Below are positions 11,007 to 19,751 of a DNA stretch of 64,000 nt, in pieces. The notes beneath the pieces were generated by a model. It was not told the origin of the DNA. It saw nothing but the letters and a program-made list of their open reading frames with translations, and did no database searches. How positions within the stretch are numbered: position 1 is the first letter of the stretch; each line of letters starts with the position of its first letter. This DNA is from Rhodanobacteraceae bacterium (GTDB lineage Bacteria; Pseudomonadota; Gammaproteobacteria; Xanthomonadales; SZUA-5): assembly GCA_016717705.1 (NCBI GenBank), contig JADKFD010000004.1, positions 65,001 to 129,000 of the forward strand, written 5' to 3'. Made by a program: the position numbers and the translations under genes.

Positions 11007-11747
11007 CTACCAGCCCATGTAATGGCCGCCGTTGATCGACAGATTGGCGCCGGTGACCCAGGCGGCTTCCTCGTCGACGAAGAAATTCACCGCGTAAGCG
11101 ATTTCATCGGGAGAACCCAGGCGCCCGGTCGGAATCTGCGCAACGATCTTGGCGCGCACGTCTTCCGGCACGGCCATGACCATCTCGGTGCCGACATAAC
11201 CCGGCGAAACCGTGTTCACGGTAATGCCGAACTTCGCATTCTCCTGCGCCAGCGAGATGGTGAAGCCGTGCATGCCGGCCTTGGACGCGGCGTAGTTGGC
11301 CTGACCGTATTGTCCCTTCTGGCCGTTGATGGACGCAATCTGGATAACCCGGCCCCACATGCGCGCGCGCATGCCCTCGATGACATTGCGCGTGACGTTG
11401 TAGCAACCGGTCAGGTTGGTGGCGATCACGTCCGACCACTGCACCGGCGACATGCGATGAAAGGTGGTGTCGCGGGTGATGCCGGCGTTGTTGACCAGGA
11501 TGTCGATGCGGCCCAGTTGCGCCTCGATTTCCTTGACCATCGCCTGGCTCGATGCAAAGTCGGCCACGTCACCCGGAACGATCAGGCAATCGATGCCATC
11601 GGCCTTGAGTGCGGCCTGCCATTCCCTGGCCTTCTCCTCGCTGCGGTAGTTGGTCGCCACGCGATGGCCGGCGCGCGCCAGTCGCTTGACCATTGCCGTG
11701 CCGATTCCACCCGTGCCACCCGTCACCAACGCTACCCGGCTCGTCAT
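11007..11747 (-). CDS. phaB: Acetoacetyl-CoA reductase PhaB (NADPH-dependent SDR)
   Basis: This 246-residue short-chain dehydrogenase reduces acetoacetyl-CoA to (R)-3-hydroxybutyryl-CoA for PHB synthesis. It shows the nucleotide-binding motif TGGTGGIG (9-16), NNAG (86-89), catalytic Ser139, Tyr152 and Lys156, and the PhaB-typical QKGQYGQANYAASKAG. The C-terminal GGHYMGW is also characteristic of PhaB rather than of FabG. It lies 72 bp upstream of phaR on the same strand, so regulator and enzyme may be co-transcribed. Confidence 0.94.
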   Translation of the reverse strand: MTSRVALVTGGTGGIGTAMVKRLARAGHRVATNYRSEEKAREWQAALKADGIDCLIVPGDVADFASSQAMVKEIEAQLGRIDILVNNAGITRDTTFHRMSPVQWSDVIATNLTGCYNVTRNVIEGMRARMWGRVIQIASINGQKGQYGQANYAASKAGMHGFTISLAQENAKFGITVNTVSPGYVGTEMVMAVPEDVRAKIVAQIPTGRLGSPDEIAYAVNFFVDEEAAWVTGANLSINGGHYMGW

Positions 11748-11814
11748 TTCTCTCTCTCCCTCCGAAGGTTTGCACGGATTCTACACAGCCGGCGCGGACC
11801 CGCAGGTAGAGTAT

Positions 11815-12711
11815 TCAACCAATGTCTGTGCACGGGGCCACAACGGCCGACTGGCGCGGCACCGTGCTCATGCGCCAGTGCCGGGCGAAGCTGGTCAGTT
11901 GTGCCGACAACGGCGCCAGTTGCTGCGGTTCCTGTCCGAGCAGACCGGCAACTTGCGGCAGCAGCCCGGCGATCTGATCGCTGCTGATCGCCGGCGCCCG
12001 ATTCTGCTTGCTGAGCTTCTGACCGTCCGGCCCCAGCAGGATGGGAACGTGGGCGTAGCGTGGTCTCGGCAAGCCCAGGCATTGCTGCAGATAGACCTGG
12101 CGCGGTGTCGAATCCAGCAGGTCGGAGCCGCGCACGACGTCGGTGATGCCCTGGTGGGCATCATCGACGACCACCGCCAACTGGTAGGCGAAGGGTCCAT
12201 CGGCGCGGCGGAGCACGAAATCGCCGACATCGCGCAGCAGGTTCTGCACGTAAGGTCCCTGGACGCGATCTTCGAAGCCGATGTCAGCGTCGGGCACGCG
12301 CAGCCGAATCGCCGCGGGTCGCCGCTTGCCGTCGTTGGCGACGCAGGCGCCGCGGTGAATGCCACCGGCGGCCGCCAGATCGCTGCGACTGCAGCGACAT
12401 TCGAAGGCCAGCCCGGCCTGCAGCAGGCGCGCCAGCGCCTCTGCGTAGGCGAGCTGGCGCGTGCTCTGATAAAGCACCGGCTCATCGGAATGCAGCCCGG
12501 CAGCGTCGAGCAGGTCCAGGATCAGCCGATCCGCGCCCGCCTGCTCGCGCGGCGGATCGAGATCTTCCATGCGGATCAGCCAGACACCGCCGGCGGCGCG
12601 CGCGTCGGCCCAACTGGCGAGCGCCGCCAGCAGCGAGCCCAGATGCAGCGGGCCGCTGGGCGAGGGGGCGAAGCGACCGCGGTAACTCTCACTGAACACG
12701 CCATCGGTCAT
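11815..12711 (-). CDS. gluQ: Glutamyl-Q tRNA(Asp) synthetase
   Basis: A 298-residue truncated glutamyl-tRNA synthetase paralogue that loads glutamate onto queuosine in tRNA(Asp). It has the class I HIGH-like motif in RFAPSPSGPLHLGS, a KMSKS counterpart written KLSKQN, and a zinc-site remnant CRCSR with GACV further on. It lacks the anticodon-binding domain, as is usual for GluQRS. The start MTDGVFSESYRGRF is preferred over an ATG 45 nt upstream. It is divergent from htpX, with a 74-bp gap. Confidence 0.93.
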   Translation of the reverse strand: MTDGVFSESYRGRFAPSPSGPLHLGSLLAALASWADARAAGGVWLIRMEDLDPPREQAGADRLILDLLDAAGLHSDEPVLYQSTRQLAYAEALARLLQAGLAFECRCSRSDLAAAGGIHRGACVANDGKRRPAAIRLRVPDADIGFEDRVQGPYVQNLLRDVGDFVLRRADGPFAYQLAVVVDDAHQGITDVVRGSDLLDSTPRQVYLQQCLGLPRPRYAHVPILLGPDGQKLSKQNRAPAISSDQIAGLLPQVAGLLGQEPQQLAPLSAQLTSFARHWRMSTVPRQSAVVAPCTDIG

Positions 12712-12785
12712 GCTTGAAACCCAGGTACTCCGCCTACACGCTGTAGGCCACATCATTCCAGACTGATACCCACAGGAGTTCGTTG

Positions 12786-13661
12786 ATGTCCAGAATCATG
12801 TTGTTCCTTGGCACCAATCTGGCCGTGCTGGTCATGCTGGGCCTGGTGACGAATCTCATGGGCCCGGCGCTGGGCATCGATCCGCGCAGCACGATCGGCT
12901 TGTTGATCCTCGCCGGCGTGGTCGGCTTCACCGGCTCCTTCATCTCGCTGGCGCTGTCCAAGTGGATGGCCAAGCGCTCCACCGGCGCCCAGGTGATCGT
13001 CAATCCGCGTACGCCGGAAGAGCGCTGGCTGCTCGACACCGTCACGCGCCAGGCGCAGGCAGCCGGCATCGGCATGCCGGAAGTGGCGATCTATGACGCG
13101 CCCGATCTGAATGCTTTCGCCACCGGCATGAACAAGAACAGCGCGCTCGTCGCCGTCAGCACCGGCCTGTTGCGCAACATGAACCGCGATGAGGTCGAGG
13201 CGGTGCTGGCCCACGAGGTCAGCCACGTCGCGAACGGCGACATGGTGACCATGGCCTTGATTCAGGGCGTCTTGAACACCTTCGTGTTCTTCCTGTCGCG
13301 GGTGCTCGGTCAGATCATCGACCAGGCGGTGTTCAAGCGCGGTGCGAACGAGGGCCCCGGCATTGGCTACTACTTGACCGTGATCGTGCTGGAGATCGTG
13401 TTCGGCCTGATCGCTTCGGTGATCGCCATGTGGTTCTCGCGCCAGCGCGAGTTCCGTGCCGACGCTGCCGGCGCCCAATTCGCCGGTCGCCAGAAGATGA
13501 TCGCGGCGCTCGAACGCTTGATGCTCAACCACGGCCAGACCGCGCTGCCCAAGAACGTTCAGGCCTTCGGCATCAGCGGCGGCGTCGGCGCTGGCCTGAA
13601 GCGGCTGTTCATGACTCACCCGCCGCTGGAAGAGCGCATCGCTGCGCTGCGGGCGGGCTGA
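12786..13661 (+). CDS. htpX: Membrane zinc metalloprotease HtpX
   Basis: A 291-residue M48 protease for quality control of inner-membrane proteins. Two N-terminal membrane segments (about 4-25 and 34-56) precede the zinc motif HEVSH (about 140-144), two more hydrophobic segments and the third zinc ligand in EFRADAAGA. The C-terminus (THPPLEERIAALR) is typical. An AGGAG at 12776-12780 lies 7 nt before the ATG at 12786; the TTG just upstream is ignored. All catalytic residues are present. Confidence 0.96.
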   Translation: MSRIMLFLGTNLAVLVMLGLVTNLMGPALGIDPRSTIGLLILAGVVGFTGSFISLALSKWMAKRSTGAQVIVNPRTPEERWLLDTVTRQAQAAGIGMPEVAIYDAPDLNAFATGMNKNSALVAVSTGLLRNMNRDEVEAVLAHEVSHVANGDMVTMALIQGVLNTFVFFLSRVLGQIIDQAVFKRGANEGPGIGYYLTVIVLEIVFGLIASVIAMWFSRQREFRADAAGAQFAGRQKMIAALERLMLNHGQTALPKNVQAFGISGGVGAGLKRLFMTHPPLEERIAALRAG

Positions 13662-13718
13662 TCCGCAGCCCGGTGAACGCGCACTGGGCGTCACCGCGCC
13701 TGCGGCCCGCGCGCCGGC

Positions 13719-15791
13719 TCACCCGAAGTCGTAGGACATCACCCGTTCCGGCTCGGCCAGGAAGTTGCCCTGGACGAAGTTGACGCCGCAGGAGAACAGG
13801 ATCGACATGCTGGCGGCGTCCTCGACGAACTCGGCGACGGTCATGCGGCCCATCGCGCGCGCCTGCTCGCACATCTCGCGGATCTTCGCCTGGTGTTCGA
13901 CGTTCTTGGCCAGATCGGACATGAAGGTGCGGTCGAGCTTCACGTAGTTGGCGCCGACGTGCTTGAGCAACTGGAAAGAGTTGAGGCCGCTGCCGAACTG
14001 TTCCAGCGCAAAGCCGCACTTCAGTTGCTCCAGGCCCTTCTGGAAGAACTTGGCCTGCTTCAAGTGGGTGACCACCTTGCTCTCCGGCATCTCGAAGACC
14101 AGACGGTCGCCGGGTACGCGGGCGTTCTTCAGCTGTGCCGCGAGCCACGACAGCAAAGTGCCATCGTCGATCGCCTGTGGCGTCAGCTTGATGAAGAAGG
14201 TGGTCATGCGGCCCTGCTTGTGGCGCTCCTGCAGCACGCTCAAAACGTGGCTGGCGACCCAGCGATCGATCTGCGGCAGCATGCCGAAGCGCTCGGCGAT
14301 CGGCATGAACTGGCCGGGCAGAATCTCGCCCTTGGGACCCTGCATGCGCAGCAGGACCTCGTAGAACTCACCCTCGTGGCCCTGCAGCGACACGATCGGC
14401 TGGTAGAACAGCACGAAGCCGTCTTTTTCGACGGCGTGCTTGATCATGTCCAGCCACTCGCGGTCCTTGGCCGCGTCTTCCTTGTCTTGAGCCGCCGGAT
14501 CGAACACCTGGATGCGATTGCCGCCCTCCTTTTGCGCCAGGCGGCAGGCCTCATTGACCTTGTCGAGCACCATCTGCGAACCGCTGATCTTCTCGGTCAT
14601 CAGGCACACGCCGATGCTGGCATTCAGGCTGACCGAGCGCTTGCCGACGTCGAAGATGCGTTCCTCGAAGCGTTTGCGCACCTGCTCGGCGAACTGGATG
14701 CACGTTTCGTGCGACCGGCCGGTCAGGATCGCGGTGAAGGTGTGGTCGGCGAATCGTGCGACCACATCGGTCGCCGCCGCCAGTTCCTTGAGCAATTGGG
14801 CGACATCGCCGAGCAACAGATCGGCACAGCCCACGCCCACCTGATCGAGCACCTTGCGGTAGTCGTCGATCTCGATGTACAGCACCGACTGGTCGATCTT
14901 TCCGGCGTTGGCGTTGGCCACCGCCTTGTCGAGTTCGCCCATGAAGTGCTGACGGTTGAACAGGCCGGTGACCAGGTCCTGGCGCTTGAGGGCGTCCAGC
15001 TGCTCGGCCAGTTCGGCGCCGGCAGTCTGCTGACGGAAAATGATCTGCGTGGCCGGCTCGCCTTCGATGCTGGCTTCCGACAGCTCCATCACCGCGTCGA
15101 ACATGCTGCCGTCGGAGCGCTTGGCGCGGACGTCGAGCTTTTCCGGCGGTTTCTCGCCGCGGCTCTGCAGCTTCAGTACGTTGCGGAACTTCTCGGCGTC
15201 CTCGCGCGCGATCAGGTCGAGAATCGCCAGGCCTTCGATCTCGTCGAAGTCCTCGAATCCGAACATCTCCAGATAGGCGCGGTTGGCGTAAACGTGCATC
15301 CCCTCGTGCACATAGGCAATCGGATCGCGCGAACTGCCGAGCAGGGAATGTGCGCGCCGCTCGCTTTCGCGCCATGCGGCCTCCATCTTGCGCAGATTGC
15401 GGCGCGTGCTCAGGTTTTCGAATTCGCGCAGCACGACTCTCTGGAGATGGTCCGACACGGTGCGCAGCGCGACATCGCGCGCACCCTCGCGCATGCTTTT
15501 CAGCACGGCTTCCTGGGTCACGGTGTCGAGCAACTGGATCAGCGACATGTCCTTGCCGCTGCGATTGACGATCGCGGCGGTGTCGGCAAGGCTGATGTGC
15601 CTGGTTTTCGGACTGACCAATACGATGTCGGTGCTGCCCGCATCCAGGGCCGCCTTCAGTTGCTCGGCGTTGTCCACGCGATTGGGCCTGACCGCGATGC
15701 CGGCATTGCGGAGCAGGCTGATCACCTGCTCGGCGTCCTCGACCGACTCCTCGACCAGGAGAACGCGAAGGACTTTTTCAGCTTTGGCCAT
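13719..15791 (-). CDS. FimX-like degenerate REC-PAS-GGDEF-EAL c-di-GMP effector
   Basis: A 690-residue protein with the domain order of FimX, the c-di-GMP receptor for type IV pilus assembly in Pseudomonas and Xanthomonas. Residues 8-125 form a receiver with Ser60 where the phospho-acceptor Asp should be (DIVLVSP). A PAS domain (about 165-285) follows. The GGDEF motif is replaced by ADHTF (ARFADHTFTAIL) and the EAL motif by EVL (FYEVLLRM), so neither cyclase nor phosphodiesterase activity is expected. Family knowledge suggests c-di-GMP binding at the EAL domain. An upstream in-frame extension is rejected because it has no similarity. The pilH-type gene at 23.4 kb fits a twitching role. Confidence 0.85.
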   Translation of the reverse strand: MAKAEKVLRVLLVEESVEDAEQVISLLRNAGIAVRPNRVDNAEQLKAALDAGSTDIVLVSPKTRHISLADTAAIVNRSGKDMSLIQLLDTVTQEAVLKSMREGARDVALRTVSDHLQRVVLREFENLSTRRNLRKMEAAWRESERRAHSLLGSSRDPIAYVHEGMHVYANRAYLEMFGFEDFDEIEGLAILDLIAREDAEKFRNVLKLQSRGEKPPEKLDVRAKRSDGSMFDAVMELSEASIEGEPATQIIFRQQTAGAELAEQLDALKRQDLVTGLFNRQHFMGELDKAVANANAGKIDQSVLYIEIDDYRKVLDQVGVGCADLLLGDVAQLLKELAAATDVVARFADHTFTAILTGRSHETCIQFAEQVRKRFEERIFDVGKRSVSLNASIGVCLMTEKISGSQMVLDKVNEACRLAQKEGGNRIQVFDPAAQDKEDAAKDREWLDMIKHAVEKDGFVLFYQPIVSLQGHEGEFYEVLLRMQGPKGEILPGQFMPIAERFGMLPQIDRWVASHVLSVLQERHKQGRMTTFFIKLTPQAIDDGTLLSWLAAQLKNARVPGDRLVFEMPESKVVTHLKQAKFFQKGLEQLKCGFALEQFGSGLNSFQLLKHVGANYVKLDRTFMSDLAKNVEHQAKIREMCEQARAMGRMTVAEFVEDAASMSILFSCGVNFVQGNFLAEPERVMSYDFG

Positions 15792-16023
15792 GGGGATGAC
15801 GGGACTCAACGGACGAACTGTTGATTTTGACCGAAAGACGGTAGCAAATGCCAGAAATCCTGTGACCAAAAGTGATGGGAATTTGGGCAGCAGGTCGCAA
15901 ACTGCCCGGATTCGGCACTGCTGAGCCACCGCGCCCGCTTCGCCGACGTGTAAAGCGCGTGCAGCGAGTCCGCGGTTCGAGCCAACGGCCGCGTCGGCGA
16001 CCATCCCAACTGCGACGTTTGCG
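15792..16023. other. Intergenic region upstream of the FimX-like gene
   Basis: This 232-bp gap separates the FimX-like gene from the end of epmB, both on the minus strand. It is less GC-rich near 15830-15890 and should contain the promoter of the FimX-like gene. No convincing -35/-10 pair, repeat or small gene was found. Confidence 0.3.
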
Positions 16024-17034
16024 TCAACCCAGCACGGTCTTGCTGCGACGACCGGCATCCTCGCGCGCCAGGCGCGGTACCAGATAGCCCGGCAGACTGG
16101 CGCGCAGGGCGCGCAGCAAGCGGCGCGCGACGCGCAGATCGACCTGATAGTGCGCTGCCCCGGCGACGCGATCGAGCAGGTGCAGGTAATACGGCAGCAC
16201 GTCGAACTCGCCCAGCCTCTCGCTCAGCTCGCGCAGCGTTTCGGCGTCGTCGTTGACGCCGCGCAGCAGCACCGACTGGTTGAGCAGCGTCGCTCCGGTG
16301 GCGCGCAGCCGCTGCAACGCCGCGCCGACCTCGGCATCGATTTCGCGGGCGTGGTTGGCATGGATCACCAGTACCACCGGCCAGGGCAATCCGCGCAGCC
16401 AGTCGAGCAGTTCAGCATCGACCCGCTGCGGCAACACGATCGGCCAGCGCGTATGGATGCGCAGCCGGCGCAGATGGGGAATGTGCGCCAGCGCCTCGGT
16501 GAGCTCGCGCAGTTTCGCCGTGGCCAGCGACAGCGGATCGCCGCCGCTCAGGATCACCTCGTGGATGCTGCGGTCGGCCGCGATCTCGGCGATGGCCGCG
16601 CGCCACTGGTCGCGCGCGGCCAGTTCCTCAGCGTACGGAAAATGCCGGCGGAAACAGTACCGACAATGCACCGCGCAGCTTCCGGTGGTAATCAGCAGCA
16701 CCCGATGGGCGTACTTGTGGATCAGGCCCGGACCGCGGGTGCGTGCCAGGTCGCCGACCGGGTCGGTCACGAATCCAGCACCGGCATCGGCCTCGGCCGC
16801 CAACGGCAGGACCTGCCGCAGCAGCGGATCGGCCGGATCGCCGTGGCGCATGCGCTCGACGAACGGGCGCGGCACCAGCAGCGGAAACGAGGCGTCGTCG
16901 CTGATGCCGACGTCGGCGCGCGACAGACCAAGGTAAGCCAGCAGGGCGTCGACGTCGCGAAACGCCTCGCGCAATTGCTGCTTCCACGTCGCAACGACGT
17001 CCAGGTGCCGCGACCGGTGTGTACCAGCTATCAT
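16024..17034 (-). CDS. epmB: EF-P beta-lysylation protein EpmB (radical SAM lysine 2,3-aminomutase)
   Basis: A 336-residue radical SAM enzyme that converts alpha- to (R)-beta-lysine for modification of elongation factor P. The iron-sulphur motif CxxxCxxC is seen in GSCAVHCRYCFRRHF, followed by ILSGGDPLS and RIHTRWPIVLPQR, all typical of the KamA/EpmB family; it is shorter than catabolic KamA. The start MIAGTHRSRHLD is chosen because longer versions run antisense through mtaD. It is divergent from efp, with a 96-bp shared control region. The partner ligase EpmA is not in the window. Confidence 0.94.
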   Translation of the reverse strand: MIAGTHRSRHLDVVATWKQQLREAFRDVDALLAYLGLSRADVGISDDASFPLLVPRPFVERMRHGDPADPLLRQVLPLAAEADAGAGFVTDPVGDLARTRGPGLIHKYAHRVLLITTGSCAVHCRYCFRRHFPYAEELAARDQWRAAIAEIAADRSIHEVILSGGDPLSLATAKLRELTEALAHIPHLRRLRIHTRWPIVLPQRVDAELLDWLRGLPWPVVLVIHANHAREIDAEVGAALQRLRATGATLLNQSVLLRGVNDDAETLRELSERLGEFDVLPYYLHLLDRVAGAAHYQVDLRVARRLLRALRASLPGYLVPRLAREDAGRRSKTVLG

Positions 17035-17130
17035 TCCAAGGTTATCTGCATAGCTGCGCGCCGATTGGCGCGCGTTTTCTGTTACCCATGATAGCCGCGC
17101 CCGACGCGCGGCTTGCGCACGGAGATGAAG

Positions 17131-17700
17131 ATGGCCACGTACGGCATGAACGATGTCAAGAATGGACTCAAGATTCTGGTGGATGGCGATCCGTACACCA
17201 TTGTCGACACCGATTTCATCAAGCCGGGCAAGGGCCAGGCGTTCACCCGCATCAAGATCCGCAACCTGAAGAACGGCCGCACGGTCGAGCGCACGATCAA
17301 GGGCAGCGATGCGATCGACGGCGCCGATGTGGTCGATACCGACATGCAGTTTCTCTACACCGACGGCGAGTTCTGGCACTTCATGCAGCCGGAGACCTTC
17401 GAGCAGTTCCAGGCCGACAAGGCAGCCGCCGGCGAAGCCGCCAAATGGCTGCGCGAGCAGGACATGTGCATCATCACGCTGTGGAACGGCGCGCCGCTGG
17501 CGGTGCAGCCGCCGAATTTCGTCGAACTCAAGATCGTCGAGTGCGATCCGGGCATCCGCGGCGATACCGCGCAGGGCGGCGGCAAGCCGGCCAAGCTCGA
17601 GACCGGCGCGGTGGTGCGCGTACCGCTGTTCGTCGAAAACGGCGAAACGGTGCGTTGCGACACGCGCAGCGGCGAGTACGTCGGCCGCGCCAACAAGTAG
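17131..17700 (+). CDS. efp: Elongation factor P
   Basis: A 189-residue translation factor that relieves ribosome stalling at polyproline. The tip loop KPGKGQAF places Lys34 at the position beta-lysylated by EpmA/EpmB. The KOW-like domain I, the OB domain with TLWNG and VQPPNFVEL, and the C-terminal DTRSGEYVGR are present. The start at 17131 follows GGAG at 17121-17124 and gives the standard N-terminus MATYGMNDVKNGL; an ATG 18 nt upstream is in frame but lies inside the ribosome binding region. Confidence 0.97.
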   Translation: MATYGMNDVKNGLKILVDGDPYTIVDTDFIKPGKGQAFTRIKIRNLKNGRTVERTIKGSDAIDGADVVDTDMQFLYTDGEFWHFMQPETFEQFQADKAAAGEAAKWLREQDMCIITLWNGAPLAVQPPNFVELKIVECDPGIRGDTAQGGGKPAKLETGAVVRVPLFVENGETVRCDTRSGEYVGRANK

Positions 17701-17715
17701 CCGGACGCGCAGGCC

Positions 17716-19056
17716 ATGATCGCCGTCGACACGCTGATCGAGGCGCGCTGGGTGGTGCCGGTACTGCCCAAAGGCGTGGTGCTGGAGAACTACACGGTCG
17801 CGGTCGCCAACGGCCAGATCGTGGCGCTGTTGCCTACCGAACAGGCGCGCGCCTCCTACAGCGCGCCCGAGCGCGTGGTGCTCGAGCGCCACGCGCTGAT
17901 GCCGGGCCTGGTCAACGCCCATTGCCATGCGGCGATGAGCCTGATGCGCGGCATTGCCGACGATCTGCCGTTGATGACCTGGCTGAACGAGCACATCTGG
18001 CCGGCCGAGGCGGCATTGATCTCGCCGGCCTACGTTGCCGACGGTGTCGAGCTGGCGGCGGCCGAGATGCTGCTGGGCGGCGTCACTGCGGTCAACGACC
18101 AGTATTTCTTCCCCGACGTGGCGGTCGAGGTTTACCGGCGCATGGGCATGCGCGCCGCGGTCGGGATGATCGTGCTCGAGTTCCCGACGCCCTATGCGCG
18201 CGATGCCGATGAGTACCTGCGGCGCGGCCTGGCGATGGCCGATTCGGTCAACGGCGATCCGCTGGTCCACGCCTGTTTCGCGCCGCACGCGCCCTACACC
18301 GTGTCCGACGACAGTTTTCGCCGCGTGCGCACCTATGCCGATCAACTCGGTGTGCGCGTGCACATCCACGTGCACGAGACCGCGTTCGAAGTCGAGGACT
18401 CGCGGCGCGTGCACAACGAGCGACCCCTGGCGCGGCTCAAGCGCCTGGGCTTCATGGGGCCGGACCTGACCGCGGTGCACATGACCCAGCTGACGCCGGC
18501 CGAGATCGACGACCTGGCCCGTCATCGCGTGGTTGTCGCCCATTGCCCCGAATCCAATCTGAAACTCGCCAGCGGCTTCTGCCCGGTCGCGCAGTTGCTC
18601 GCGGCCGGCGTTGCCGTGGCCATCGGCACCGACGGTGCGGCCAGCAACAACGATCTGGACATGTTCGGCGAGATGCGCAGCGCGGCGCTGCTGGCCAAGG
18701 GCGTGTCCGGCGATCCCTCGGTCATGGATGCCGCCACCGCGCTGGAGACCGCAACCATGGGCGGCGCGCGCGCCATCGGCCTCGAAGATCGCATCGGCAG
18801 CATCGAACCCGGCAAGCGCGCCGACCTGACCGCCGTCGATTTCGGCTGCCTGCAATTGGCGCCGGTGTTCAATCCGTTATCGCATCTGGTGTATGCGGTC
18901 TCGCGGCGCGATGTCAGCGATGTCTGGGTCGATGGCCGGGCGCGCGTGCGCGATCGCGTGCTGATCGGCGTCGACATCGATCGCCTTGTGAGCAATGCCG
19001 CGCGCTGGGCAGTCCAGGCGCAGGCGGCGATTCGCGCCCGCGGTGCGGCGTCATGA
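17716..19056 (+). CDS. mtaD: TRZ/ATZ family amidohydrolase, probable methylthioadenosine/adenosylhomocysteine deaminase
   Basis: A 446-residue metal-dependent deaminase. Metal ligands are visible in NAHCHA (about 67-72), HIHVHE (about 216-221), VVAHCPESN and GTDGAASNND. The TRZ/ATZ fold is closed by GSIEPGKRADLTAVD. The order mtaD-ubiG-mupP is the one known from Pseudomonas (the PA3170 region), which favours 5'-methylthioadenosine deaminase; other 6-aminopurine substrates are possible. It overlaps ubiG by ATGA. Confidence 0.88.
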   Translation: MIAVDTLIEARWVVPVLPKGVVLENYTVAVANGQIVALLPTEQARASYSAPERVVLERHALMPGLVNAHCHAAMSLMRGIADDLPLMTWLNEHIWPAEAALISPAYVADGVELAAAEMLLGGVTAVNDQYFFPDVAVEVYRRMGMRAAVGMIVLEFPTPYARDADEYLRRGLAMADSVNGDPLVHACFAPHAPYTVSDDSFRRVRTYADQLGVRVHIHVHETAFEVEDSRRVHNERPLARLKRLGFMGPDLTAVHMTQLTPAEIDDLARHRVVVAHCPESNLKLASGFCPVAQLLAAGVAVAIGTDGAASNNDLDMFGEMRSAALLAKGVSGDPSVMDAATALETATMGGARAIGLEDRIGSIEPGKRADLTAVDFGCLQLAPVFNPLSHLVYAVSRRDVSDVWVDGRARVRDRVLIGVDIDRLVSNAARWAVQAQAAIRARGAAS

Positions 19057-19751
19057 GCAACGTCGACAGCCAGGAACTGGCCCGTTTCGACAGCGTCGCC
19101 GCGCGCTGGTGGGATCTTCAGGGTCCGTTCCGGCCGCTCCACGAACTCAATCCGCAGCGACTGGCATTCATTGCGCAGCGCCAGCCGCTGGCCGGCATGC
19201 GTGTCGTCGACATCGGCTGCGGCGGCGGCATCATGAGCGAGGCGCTGGCGCGCGCGGGTGCCGAGGTGGTGGCGCTGGATCTGGCGCCGGAAGCCCTGGA
19301 TGTCGCCCGGTTGCACGCGCTGGAAGCAGGCGTGCGGGTGGACTACCGATTGCAGTCGGCCGAGGACCTCGCCGTTGAAATGGCCGGTCAGTTCGACGCC
19401 GTCAGCTGCCTGGAAATGCTCGAACACGTGCCCGATCCGGTGTCGGTGCTGCGCGCCTGCGCGACCTTGTTGAAGCCGGGCGGGCGGCTGTTCCTGTCGA
19501 CGCTGAACCGCACGCGCAAGGCCTTCGCGCTGGGCATCGTCGGCGCCGAGTACGTGCTCGGCCTGCTGCCGCGCGGCACCCATCGCTACGAGCGCTTCCT
19601 GAAGCCATCGGAACTGCGCCGGGCCTTGCGCGATCTGGGCTTCGACGACATCGAGTTCGAGGGTCTGAAGTACGATCCGTTCTCGCGCCACGTCGAGCGC
19701 AACCAGGATCTGTCGGTCAACTATCTGGTGGCAGCGGTCCGCTCATGCTGA
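19053..19751 (+). CDS. ubiG: Ubiquinone biosynthesis O-methyltransferase UbiG
   Basis: A 232-residue class I SAM methyltransferase for the two O-methylation steps of ubiquinone synthesis. It has the SAM motif VVDIGCGGGIMSE (about 51-63), FDAVSCLEMLEHVPDP and the UbiG-type segment RGTHRYERFLKPSEL. The N-terminus (ARFDSVAARWWDLQGPFRPL) is the standard UbiG signature and fixes the ATG at 19053. It overlaps mtaD by 4 nt and mupP by 7 nt. Confidence 0.96.
   Translation: MSNVDSQELARFDSVAARWWDLQGPFRPLHELNPQRLAFIAQRQPLAGMRVVDIGCGGGIMSEALARAGAEVVALDLAPEALDVARLHALEAGVRVDYRLQSAEDLAVEMAGQFDAVSCLEMLEHVPDPVSVLRACATLLKPGGRLFLSTLNRTRKAFALGIVGAEYVLGLLPRGTHRYERFLKPSELRRALRDLGFDDIEFEGLKYDPFSRHVERNQDLSVNYLVAAVRSC

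Noticed and set aside
13893..15824. 643-residue plus-strand frame opposite the FimX-like gene
   Set aside because: It lies wholly antisense to a gene with clear domains, shows no motifs, and has a composition (Leu/His/Gln/Arg) expected of a reverse frame.
17035..18855. Long minus-strand frame joined to epmB, covering efp and mtaD
   Set aside because: It is antisense to two well-supported genes and has an Arg/Gln/His-rich composition typical of GC-rich shadow frames. EpmB homology starts only at 17034.
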